Part shown: positions 1 through 6,385 of the stretch, piece by piece
Position numbering within the stretch: position 1 is the first letter of the stretch
Layout: each line of letters opens with the position of its first letter
Program-made: the position numbers and the translations under genes
The notes under the pieces: model-generated
Seen by the model: the letters and a program-made list of their open reading frames with translations, nothing else
What the model was told of the DNA's origin: nothing
Database searches by the model: none
From: Candidatus Electronema nielsenii
GTDB lineage: Bacteria; Desulfobacterota; Desulfobulbia; Desulfobulbales; Desulfobulbaceae
DNA length: 16,156 nt
Assembly: GCA_026122915.1 (NCBI GenBank)
Contig: JAGIXO010000032.1
Coordinates: 1 to 16,156 of the forward strand
Reading direction: 5' to 3'

Positions 1-1483
1 CTTCAGCGGCTTTGCGGCCCGCATTCACCACCTGAATCACCGCCTTCGCTCCGCTGGCGATCTCGCCGCCCGCGTAAATACCGGGCAGATTAGTCTGCAA
101 GGTGGAGGGGATGACTTTGATCGTTTTGTTCGGATTGACAGTCAGCCTGCCTTCCAGCTCGCCGAAGCTGCGGAAGGTGTCATCGCCCTCCTGCCCAAGG
201 CCGTTCAGAACAAGCGCGCCCTGCCAGAGCAGGAGCGAACCTTCCGCAGGCACGATCTGCCGCTGATCAGATGCGGCGCAGCAGACCATCTTGGTCAGCT
301 CGACTGTCAGGCCGCCCTGCTCCTGCCGGATGGACAGCGGCGCAGTCAGAGGCAGGAAGCGCACCTTCTCCCGTTTGGCCATGGCCACGTCTTTCCCGTA
401 GGCACCCATTTCCTCCAGCGCACGGTCAAAGACCACGGTCACTTCCTCCGCGCCCATGCGCACGGCGCAGCGGGCCGATTCAATGGCCGCTTTGCTGCCG
501 CCGATAATCAGTGCTTTGCCGGAAAGCTGCTTCACTGCGCCGCTGTTGACCTCGGCGAGGAAGTCCATGCTGTTCTCGGCCAAGTCGCCGCCCGGCACAG
601 CCAGCTTCTTCCGACCCGACAAACCAGCAGCGATGAAGACGGCCTCGTAGCCTTGATCGAGCAGATTTTGCAGGGTGAAGTCCTTGCCCCAAGCCGTGTT
701 GCTCTTCACCTCAATGCCGAGAGACAGCACGGTCTCAATCTCCCGCGCCAGAGCCTCTTTGGGCATTTTGAAGGCAGGCATAGCGGTGCGCGCCAAGCCG
801 CCCAGCTCCGCAGCCGCCTCCAAAATGGTGACGCTGTGGCCCTGCTTGCGCAGGAACCACGCCGCGCTCAGTCCAGCCGGGCCACCACCAATGATGGCAA
901 CCTTGCGACCAGTGGCCGGAGCAACAGACTCCAGCTCCAGCGGCAGCGTGATTGCGTAGTCCGAGGCGAAACGTTTCAAGTGATTAATGGAAATTGCATC
1001 ATCTAAAAGCGAACGGCGGCAGCGGCTCTCGCAGAACGCTGGGCAGACGCGGCAGACGATGCCAGGCAGGGGGTTCACTTCCTTGATCAGGCGCAGGGCC
1101 GCGCTGGGCTGTCCTTGGGCAATCAGGCCGATGTAGCCCTGCACGTTGATCGAGCCAGGGCAGGTCAGGTTGCAGGGGGCCTTGCAGTCGCCGTAATGAA
1201 CAGCGGCGAGCTGAGTCAGCCGTTCCTTGCGGTGAGCGATCAGCTCGGCGGTCTCCGTCTCGATCACCATGCCGTCAGCGATCTTGGTCTGACAGGCCCG
1301 CGCCCTCTTGCCGTTCACCTCGACGAGGCAGAGCAGACAGGGCTGGTCGGCATCGCGGTGGCCCGGCAGATGACAGAGGCGAGGAATGCGGATGCCCGCC
1401 TGATCTGCCGCTGCCAGAATGGTCTGGTCAGGGGCAAGGCTGAACTGCTGGCCGTTGATGGTCAGGGTTGCGGTCTTGCTCAT
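1..1483 (-). CDS. NAD(P)H-type FAD/Fe-S oxidoreductase (NfnB/GltD-like) with N-terminal [2Fe-2S] domain; 3' end cut by window
   Basis: My own translation of the minus strand is open from ATG 1483 to the window edge (494 codons), so the C-terminus is missing. Residues ~1-75 are a plant/NuoG-type [2Fe-2S] ferredoxin (C37, C49, C52, C64). Residues ~85-175 are the GltD/dihydropyrimidine-dehydrogenase-type helical domain with C100, C104, C108 and C144, C147, C151, C155, which in this family bind [4Fe-4S] clusters. An FAD Rossmann motif (IIGGGPAG, 198-205) follows, then a second nucleotide fold at ~323-352 and the closing GIYAGGEIASG motif at 468-478. Family knowledge: such proteins move electrons between NAD(P)H and iron-sulfur partners in the cytoplasm. 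The ATG overlaps the mvhD stop (ATGA) and has a GGAGG ribosome site at 1493-1497, so the two are translationally coupled and probably form one complex. The second fold reads GGSKAA rather than the usual GGGNxA. The exact acceptor cannot be told from sequence. Confidence 0.9.
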   Translation of the reverse strand, partial: MSKTATLTINGQQFSLAPDQTILAAADQAGIRIPRLCHLPGHRDADQPCLLCLVEVNGKRARACQTKIADGMVIETETAELIAHRKERLTQLAAVHYGDCKAPCNLTCPGSINVQGYIGLIAQGQPSAALRLIKEVNPLPGIVCRVCPAFCESRCRRSLLDDAISINHLKRFASDYAITLPLELESVAPATGRKVAIIGGGPAGLSAAWFLRKQGHSVTILEAAAELGGLARTAMPAFKMPKEALAREIETVLSLGIEVKSNTAWGKDFTLQNLLDQGYEAVFIAAGLSGRKKLAVPGGDLAENSMDFLAEVNSGAVKQLSGKALIIGGSKAAIESARCAVRMGAEEVTVVFDRALEEMGAYGKDVAMAKREKVRFLPLTAPLSIRQEQGGLTVELTKMVCCAASDQRQIVPAEGSLLLWQGALVLNGLGQEGDDTFRSFGELEGRLTVNPNKTIKVIPSTLQTNLPGIYAGGEIASGAKAVIQVVNAGRKAAE

Positions 1484-2088
1484 ACAGGTCGTCCTCCAAG
1501 GAGTTCGGTCAGGTTTTTGTCACACTTGGCCGCCACCAAGGCAGCAATGGCAGGCCGGGAATAGTCGCCGCTCTTCATCATCTCTTTGCTTGCACTGATC
1601 AAGCCGGTGCGGACTTTGGCATTGCGGGAGACCTCTGCTGCCTCGACCAGCTTCTTGCGCAGTTCGGCTTCGTTCAGACCTTCAGCCTTGCCCAGCGGCC
1701 CCAGCTCGGCAGCCCGTTGGGTAAACTTGGTGATGATTTTGACAAAGTTCGGGCCTTCGGCAGCCGAGGCCCAGTCAATCAGGAAACGGTCTTTGCTGAT
1801 GCCCAGACGCTCCAGTGTCTCATGCACGAGGGCAGCAGAGACTAACGCGTGGTAATTGCCGTCGATATAGTGGCATTCGCCGGGATGACAGCCACCAACA
1901 AAGACTGCGTCAGCCCCATTCGCCAGCCCTTCCAAGGGAAAGGAGGGATCAAGCCTGCCAGTGCACATCATGCGGATCACCCGCAGGTTGGGCGGATATT
2001 GATAGCGGCCCACGCCAGCGGAGTCAGCGGCAGTGTAGCAGCACCAGTTGCAGAGAAACCCCAAGATTTTCGGTTGATAGTCAGACAT
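1480..2088 (-). CDS. mvhD: MvhD-type hydrogenase iron-sulfur subunit (electron transfer protein)
   Basis: A 202-residue cytoplasmic protein. The first ~80 residues show the MvhD/FrhD-family signature: GFLCNWCCYTAAD (C13, C16, C17), then RMMCTGRLDP (C42), then VGGCHPGECHY (C67, C72). In the family this domain carries a [2Fe-2S] cluster. It passes electrons from a hydrogenase, formate dehydrogenase or NAD(P)H module to HdrA-type or related flavoproteins. The C-terminal ~100 residues are helical and Ala/Lys/Glu-rich with no further cysteine motif except C169 in AAKCDKN. The ATG has an upstream ACGGAGAAGAAA ribosome site, and the stop overlaps the ATG of the flavoprotein gene by 4 nt. HdrABC genes, the usual partners, are not upstream; what follows the flavoprotein lies outside the window. 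Family assignment is firm, but the identity of the electron donor is not. Confidence 0.93.
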   Translation of the reverse strand: MSDYQPKILGFLCNWCCYTAADSAGVGRYQYPPNLRVIRMMCTGRLDPSFPLEGLANGADAVFVGGCHPGECHYIDGNYHALVSAALVHETLERLGISKDRFLIDWASAAEGPNFVKIITKFTQRAAELGPLGKAEGLNEAELRKKLVEAAEVSRNAKVRTGLISASKEMMKSGDYSRPAIAALVAAKCDKNLTELLGGRPV

Positions 2089-2313
2089 TTTCTTCTCCGT
2101 AATGTTTCAGGCCGACAAAATCAGGAAAGGTTGGCGGATAGCCCCCTGAACGCAGGCCATAAGAACTTAATGAAAGCAGAGCGGGTGGCTTTATCGCCCA
2201 TCTGCCATAACTGTGGAAGAACATTCAGACCCAGAAAGGGTCAAAGATATCAGAAAAAAGGATGAGACAGCTTGTCTTTGAACTGACAAACAACGGCTTA
2301 AAAGCACGACATA

Positions 2314-2342
2314 ATTATGACATAATGCCGCTAAAATTGCAA
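2314..2342 (-). promoter_or_regulatory. Candidate sigma-70 promoter for mvhD, with palindromic operator over the -10
   Basis: Reading the minus strand, TTGCAA (2342-2337), a 17-bp spacer and CATAAT (2319-2314) match -35/-10 at 4/6 and 5/6. Transcription would start near 2307 and give a leader of about 220 nt before mvhD. A perfect inverted repeat ATTATG-A-CATAAT (2314-2326) covers the -10, a layout suited to a repressor. No regulator can be named from the sequence. Confidence 0.45.
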
Positions 2343-2344
2343 AT

Positions 2345-2372
2345 AAAAAATGGCCGACGCAAGGGGCAACCA
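2345..2372 (-). terminator. Weak candidate intrinsic terminator after the 2548-3645 gene
   Basis: On the minus strand TGGTTG (2372-2367) can pair with CGGCCA (2356-2351), using two G-U pairs across a ~10-nt loop, followed at once by TTTTTTATTT (2350-2341). It lies about 175 nt past the stop of the membrane coiled-coil gene and touches the -35 of mvhD, so it would separate the two units. The stem is short, so this is tentative. Confidence 0.3.
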
Positions 2373-2547
2373 ACCGACACGCCAAAGCTACGACTCGTTG
2401 CCACGCCCCTTACATTTTTTCTTGTCTTGAATAGCGAATGGTTAGAAACACATTTTATCAGGCGCATTCATAGCAGATCGCCCGTCACTAATGCAAGATG
2501 GTTGATCCCTTTGAAGTTCATGACCTTTTTCCTGAACTGCCCTGACT

Positions 2548-3645
2548 TTATTTTGCTGATGCTGCAACGCCTGTTAACGTTTCAAAAAATGATGTGCCAG
2601 TATAGCCAACTAAAAATCCTATCAGCATACCGCCCCAAAAATCTTCGATGGACACAAAAGACTGCGCTTCAGATTTTCTCGCCATGAATATGATGGCCAT
2701 GCCGCTGAGTATAACCGCGACAGCGATTGTTACAAGTGGTACCAGCAGATTAGCAGCAGTGAAATTCTGCCAATTAGACGATGGAGTTGTTTGCAAAATT
2801 TTTGCTGAAGAGCCGACGAGGCCGCCAAACATTGCGCCGATTATTAAAGAATATACAGATGGTCTGATTGCCAATTCGTGGGCAATAGTGTTTGTTAAGA
2901 TTTCATCTTCTTTCGCAGTCGCTTCCTCAAATGATCTTGGTGACTCAGGGATAAAACTATAATTTACATTGAATTGAAGACGATATTGAGTTGGCGTGAA
3001 AATGAGTGATTTTTCAACATTCAATACAACCGTATAAACTACTGTGCTGCCTGGTTGCAATGCAACGCCATCAGGCAATGAACTTTTCAATTTGACTGTT
3101 CTTGCCAGAGCAAGACCTGATGCAATTCCAGAGTCATAAATTTCGACGCGGCCAATTTTAACTTGTTCATTGTCCCCGCCACCACCTATTGCAATATTCG
3201 CAAAGTTAGAGCCGATTTTTAACGTGCCAAGCTCCGTTGAATTACGCACAGATATATTTATTTCATTTTTTGCAATTTCTATCACTTTATCCTGAAGAGA
3301 CTGGAGTTGATATTCAATTTTTCTTGTTCGCTCTTCAGAGCATTGTGTTTTTGCTAATTCTCCCATTTTTTCTATGACAGTAGAAATTTCTGCCTTGACC
3401 TCTGTCAAACGCTGTTCTGCTACCTTGGCAGAATCCTTTTGTCGTTCATGCTCTTTTTTTACTTTTTCTTGCACCTCGCGCTCGTTAGCAAGTTTCAGCT
3501 CACTGGGAAGACTTACGTTGACTTCCCGTATCCAAACCGGCTTATCAAAGGGATTCGTCGCCAAGACAAAAAGTGCAAACTCATTTCCCGCAGTGATATT
3601 GCGGGTTGAAAGCTGCACAGAAAGATCAAGCAAACCTCGTTCCAT
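2548..3645 (-). CDS. Hypothetical coiled-coil protein with three C-terminal membrane segments
   Basis: I do not recognise this family. From ATG 3645 the protein has 365 residues. Residues ~1-52 look like a beta-rich domain (LDLSVQLSTRNITAGNEF). Residues ~53-128 are highly charged and probably coiled coil. Residues ~130-245 look like a second beta-rich region with a glycine run (GGGG, 154-157) and alternating hydrophobic strands. Three hydrophobic stretches close the protein at ~264-284, 297-321 and 336-356. It has no signal peptide from this start, so the soluble part may be cytoplasmic with a C-terminal membrane anchor. The gene begins 10 nt after the mpl stop; in-frame TTG 3696 and ATG 3684 inside mpl are alternative starts, and none has a strong ribosome site. 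It is visibly more AT-rich than mpl and mvhD, which suggests separate origin or recent acquisition. Coding status is supported by length and protein-like composition; function is unknown. Confidence 0.8.
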   Translation of the reverse strand: MERGLLDLSVQLSTRNITAGNEFALFVLATNPFDKPVWIREVNVSLPSELKLANEREVQEKVKKEHERQKDSAKVAEQRLTEVKAEISTVIEKMGELAKTQCSEERTRKIEYQLQSLQDKVIEIAKNEINISVRNSTELGTLKIGSNFANIAIGGGGDNEQVKIGRVEIYDSGIASGLALARTVKLKSSLPDGVALQPGSTVVYTVVLNVEKSLIFTPTQYRLQFNVNYSFIPESPRSFEEATAKEDEILTNTIAHELAIRPSVYSLIIGAMFGGLVGSSAKILQTTPSSNWQNFTAANLLVPLVTIAVAVILSGMAIIFMARKSEAQSFVSIEDFWGGMLIGFLVGYTGTSFFETLTGVAASAK

Positions 3646-3655
3646 TTTTTTACAG

Positions 3656-5095
3656 CTATCTAAGCTGCTCCAACAACCGCACATGAATATTATCAAACCC
3701 GCCGTTGGAGAGAATGGCGATCACATCGCCAGGCCGGGCCTGCGCCAGCAGAAAAGCAAGAATGGTATCGGTGTCGGGGAAATACTCCGCCGGAATGCCC
3801 TGCTGGTTCAAAGCCGCTGCCAGCTGCCGCGAGGAAAAGCTGTCGCCCGGCGCGGCGTGGTCAAGCGGCATAATCTCCCGCACCACCACCATGTCCGCGC
3901 CTGCAAAGGCGGTCTCGTAGTCCCGCTGAAACACCGCCCGGCGGCTGGTGTTGGTGCGCGGCTCAAAGACGACCAGCAGGCGGCGTTCCGGCCAAGCCAG
4001 CCGCAATGCGCTGATCGTCTCGCGCACCGCTGTGGGATGGTGGGCAAAATCATCAATCACTGTGATGCCGTTGACTTCGCCGCGCACCTGCTGCCGCCGC
4101 TTCACGCCTTCAAAGGAAGCCAGCCCGCGCCGAATTTCCTCATAGCTGAGGCCAAGATGCTCCAGCAGCGCAATCACGGCCAAGGCATTGAGCGCATTGT
4201 GCTTTCCCGGCATAGGCAGGCTGAATTCACCAAAGAGCCTCCCGTCCTTCCACGCGGCAAAAGTCGAGCCAAGACCGTTGGCGGCAAAATCCCTGAGCTG
4301 CCAGCGGCAGTTTGCACCTGTGCCGTAGCTGATTATTTGGCCGGGACAAAGCGCGGCAATTTCCACCACAACTGGATCATCCATGCAGGCGACCAATGCG
4401 CCTTCATTTGGAATCAAATGGACAAACTGGCGGAACGAAGCCTTGATCTGCTCCAGATCGGCGAAAATGTCGGCGTGATCGAACTCAATCGAGGTGACAA
4501 TGGCACAGTAGGGCCGGTAGTGCAGGAATTTGGAAACCTTGTTGAAAAAGGCGGTGTCGTATTCGTCGCCTTCAATCACGAAACAGTCGCCAGTGCCGAT
4601 GCGGTAATTGCTGCCGAATGCCTCGACAATCCCGCCGATGAAAAAGCCCGGCGAGCGGTCGGCGCGGTGCAAAACCGTGGCCAAGAGCGAGGAAGTCGTT
4701 GTTTTTCCGTGCGTTCCCGCCACAACTAACGGCTTGATTGCGCTGTGCAGGAAAAAATGCCCAAGTGCCTGGGGCATGGACAGATAAGGAATGCGCAGCT
4801 CGGCCAGCCGCTGCGCCTCCGGGTAAATGGCCCGGATGACGTTGCCGACCACGACCAAGTCCGGGCGCGGCTCCAAATTCTCCGGCCTGTAGCCCTGCAT
4901 GACTGCAATGCCGGCTTGGGCGAGAAAATCTGACATCGGCGGATAGACATTCTGATCCGAGCCGCTGACCACATAGCCGCTTTCTTTGAGCATTCCGGCC
5001 AAAGCGGCCATCGCCGTGCCGCAGATGCCCATCAGATGGATGTGGCGGACCTTCTCCGGCGCACAATTCAGCTGCGGATCAAGCTGCGCGGTCAT
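3656..5095 (-). CDS. mpl: UDP-N-acetylmuramate:L-alanyl-gamma-D-glutamyl-meso-diaminopimelate ligase (Mpl)
   Basis: 479 residues, slightly longer than the usual ~450-460 of Mpl. Mpl is a cytoplasmic murein-recycling enzyme. It joins the recovered tripeptide L-Ala-gamma-D-Glu-mesoDAP to UDP-MurNAc with ATP. What is seen: the N-terminal nucleotide fold GICGTAMAALAG (23-34) followed by SGSDQNVYPPMS, which is typical of Mpl rather than MurC; the ATP loop GTHGKTTTS (127-135, K131); EGDEYDTAFFNK (175-186); and SIEFDHADIF (202-211). The C-terminal Mur-ligase domain includes DDFAHHPTA and FEPRTNTS. The ATG has a GAGGAG ribosome site about 8 nt upstream, inside the end of the preceding 61-aa gene, with which it overlaps by 17 nt. 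The unknown membrane gene follows 10 nt after its stop. MurC is the alternative, but the YPPMS and FFIGG motifs favour Mpl. Presence implies DAP-type murein. Confidence 0.93.
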   Translation of the reverse strand: MTAQLDPQLNCAPEKVRHIHLMGICGTAMAALAGMLKESGYVVSGSDQNVYPPMSDFLAQAGIAVMQGYRPENLEPRPDLVVVGNVIRAIYPEAQRLAELRIPYLSMPQALGHFFLHSAIKPLVVAGTHGKTTTSSLLATVLHRADRSPGFFIGGIVEAFGSNYRIGTGDCFVIEGDEYDTAFFNKVSKFLHYRPYCAIVTSIEFDHADIFADLEQIKASFRQFVHLIPNEGALVACMDDPVVVEIAALCPGQIISYGTGANCRWQLRDFAANGLGSTFAAWKDGRLFGEFSLPMPGKHNALNALAVIALLEHLGLSYEEIRRGLASFEGVKRRQQVRGEVNGITVIDDFAHHPTAVRETISALRLAWPERRLLVVFEPRTNTSRRAVFQRDYETAFAGADMVVVREIMPLDHAAPGDSFSSRQLAAALNQQGIPAEYFPDTDTILAFLLAQARPGDVIAILSNGGFDNIHVRLLEQLR

Positions 5096-5264
5096 CGTTC
5101 AGCTCCTCAGCCGACTGGCGGATGGTTTTGAAGACCAGCTTGTAATGCTCCTCAAAATTCGCCGGAGTCACCTTACCGATTTCGATGAATTTGACCATGA
5201 TCTCCTTGGTCGCTTTCAAAACCGCCTCATCAGTCACGGGTCGGATAAATTTTTGTTCAGACAT
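5079..5264 (-). CDS. Conserved-type small protein, 61 aa, upstream of and overlapping mpl
   Basis: A 61-residue charged, helical protein (starts MSEQKFIRPVTDEAVLKAT, then KFIEIGKVTPANFEEHYKLVFKTIR). It has no signal peptide, membrane segment or cysteine. I recall similar small hypothetical proteins in Desulfobacterota, but I cannot assign a function. The gene ends inside mpl with a 17-nt overlap in another frame, so its translation probably feeds mpl expression. The ribosome site is poor (ACGG about 8 nt before ATG). The T-run of a strong terminator lies only 20 nt upstream, which leaves almost no room for a promoter between them. A role linked to murein recycling is a guess from position only. 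Confidence 0.72.
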   Translation of the reverse strand: MSEQKFIRPVTDEAVLKATKEIMVKFIEIGKVTPANFEEHYKLVFKTIRQSAEELNDDRAA

Positions 5265-5283
5265 ATTTTTTGCCGTAAAAAGG

Positions 5284-5333
5284 AAAAAACCTCAGCCGCC
5301 CTGAAGAAGGCCAGTTCAGTCGGGCGGCGGAGG
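5284..5333 (-). terminator. Strong intrinsic terminator after the secreted-protein gene
   Basis: On the minus strand CCTCCGCCGCCC (5333-5322) pairs with GGGCGGCTGAGG (5301-5290) with a single mismatch. An inner TGAA/TTCA pairing extends it, and TTTTTT follows at 5289-5284. It ends the unit of the 5389-6285 gene 56 nt past its stop. Confidence 0.8.
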
Positions 5334-5388
5334 TCATCTCACACAGGAAAAACCCTTGAAGGCACTTCTTGGGAGAATTTTAGACAGT

Positions 5389-6285
5389 CTAATTTTTCGC
5401 TAATGCTTCAAAATCAACGGCCTCAGCATAGCTGAACAGCACAATTTGATCTACAGCTCGGCCTTTAACGGTGACAATGAAACGCCCAGCAACCACAATA
5501 TTAATTTCGCCGCTGTGGTCTTGCTCATTGTATTTGAGCATGGCCCGCTGTTGTTTGATGGTTTGAATGTTCCCGCCCGAAGCCCCAGCGAAAAGCGGAT
5601 TATTGAGCATCATGATGATCGATTGGAGTACCGGGGAATCGGAGATGATTTCAACAGAAACTATCGCACCACCACCGATAAAGTAATCGCGACTGACTGT
5701 CGAGCCACCGCCAAAGACCGCTGTACCTAAAGATTTTGCCAAAGCGGGCTTGGCCTGCCAGCCGAGCAAGGGTTCAGGCAGCAGAGCCTTCATTCGTTCG
5801 CTTTTTTTCTGGCGGATCAGCTGAGTGGCATAGTCGAGATTGGAAATCGCTCCGGCAAAATCGTTAGCCCGATACTGGCGCACCGCTTCTTCAATGGTGG
5901 TGATAATGTCATCATTATTAGCAACCTGCACAGGAGACGGCGACAGTTGAAAGATATCGGCGATTTCTGCTGGAATCGCTGCTTCTTCCTCAACACTTTG
6001 TAACTGCTCTGCTGGAACTGGAGGCGTAGTGGCAGCTGGAGGTTGTAGCCGAGAAGAAGCCGCCTCAACAGGTGTTTGTTGCAATGCTTGGCTCTTCTGC
6101 TGCTCAACGGCGGGAGGCGGCGTATCGTCCTTTGATTGCTGCTGATTGCCCTCGCCTGCCTTGTACTGCTGCACAATTGCCTCCATCGCCTTGAGCAGCT
6201 CATCCTCCTTTTCGCCTGCCCACGCTAAAGACAAACAGCTGACAACAAAGGCCAGCGCAAAAACAGCAGAAAAAAATCTTCTCAT
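5389..6285 (-). CDS. Secreted hypothetical protein with Gln/Pro-rich linker
   Basis: 298 residues from ATG 6285, preferred over the in-frame ATG 6297 because GGGATGG lies just before 6285 while nothing like a ribosome site precedes 6297. Residues 1-23 form a signal peptide (basic MRR, hydrophobic core, cleavage after AWA). The protein is therefore probably periplasmic or outer-membrane associated; the C17 context (VVSC) is a poor lipobox. Residues ~40-105 are rich in Gln, Pro, Ser and Glu and probably unstructured. Residues ~125-175 are helical with TPR-like character (IEEAVRQYRANDFAGAISNL). Residues ~180-298 form a probable compact domain containing GGGSTVSRDYFIGGGA and ending in alternating strand-like sequence. 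I do not recognise a characterised family. It forms its own transcription unit between a consensus promoter and a strong terminator, so it is presumably controlled separately from serS and mpl. Confidence 0.83.
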   Translation of the reverse strand: MRRFFSAVFALAFVVSCLSLAWAGEKEDELLKAMEAIVQQYKAGEGNQQQSKDDTPPPAVEQQKSQALQQTPVEAASSRLQPPAATTPPVPAEQLQSVEEEAAIPAEIADIFQLSPSPVQVANNDDIITTIEEAVRQYRANDFAGAISNLDYATQLIRQKKSERMKALLPEPLLGWQAKPALAKSLGTAVFGGGSTVSRDYFIGGGAIVSVEIISDSPVLQSIIMMLNNPLFAGASGGNIQTIKQQRAMLKYNEQDHSGEINIVVAGRFIVTVKGRAVDQIVLFSYAEAVDFEALAKN

Positions 6286-6337
6286 CGTCCATCCCATGCA
6301 GAGTTTCTGAAACGCAACTATGTTTCGTGCTTCTTAA

Positions 6338-6366
6338 GTGATACCAATCCACAGGAAAGGTGTCAA
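6338..6366 (-). promoter_or_regulatory. Sigma-70 promoter for the secreted-protein gene
   Basis: On the minus strand a perfect TTGACA (6366-6361), a 17-bp spacer and TATCAC (6343-6338, 4/6) lie about 55 nt before ATG 6285. This predicts a start near 6331 and a leader of about 45 nt. It sits 20 nt past the serS stop, so serS and this gene are probably separate units. Confidence 0.6.
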
Positions 6367-6385
6367 GCAGGGAAGCATTCGCGTC

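Larger units (their letters stand above)
2089..2547. other. 459-bp gap between mvhD and the membrane coiled-coil gene
   Basis: I see no convincing gene here; the short ORFs have no ribosome site or recognisable sequence. From right to left (transcription direction of both flanking genes) it holds about 175 bp of unassigned AT-rich DNA, a weak hairpin with a T-run (2345-2372), the mvhD promoter (2314-2342) and a ~220-nt mvhD leader. The leader contains a 5-bp stem-loop GACCC-AGAAA-GGGTC (2228-2242), which could be a small leader structure but is too short to classify. Confidence 0.5.

Noticed and set aside
2228..2242. GACCC-AGAAA-GGGTC stem-loop as a terminator or riboswitch
   Set aside because: Only five base pairs, no T-run on either strand and no further structure that would match a known leader RNA.
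2191..2385. 64-codon minus-strand frame in the mvhD leader
   Set aside because: Starts upstream of the predicted promoter, has no ribosome site and has a Cys/Ser-rich random look.
2262..2687. 141-codon plus-strand open frame in the mvhD upstream gap
   Set aside because: Overlaps the 3' end of the membrane coiled-coil gene, has no ribosome site and no protein-like pattern; it also runs through the mvhD promoter.
3374..4729. 451-codon plus-strand open frame
   Set aside because: Antisense to mpl, which has clear motifs and a ribosome site; the plus-strand translation is low-complexity with no recognisable fold, a shadow of GC-biased codons.
3656..5095. Reading the Mur ligase as MurC
   Set aside because: The YPPMS, FFIGG and EGDEYDTAFF motifs and the absence of other mur/fts genes nearby point to Mpl.
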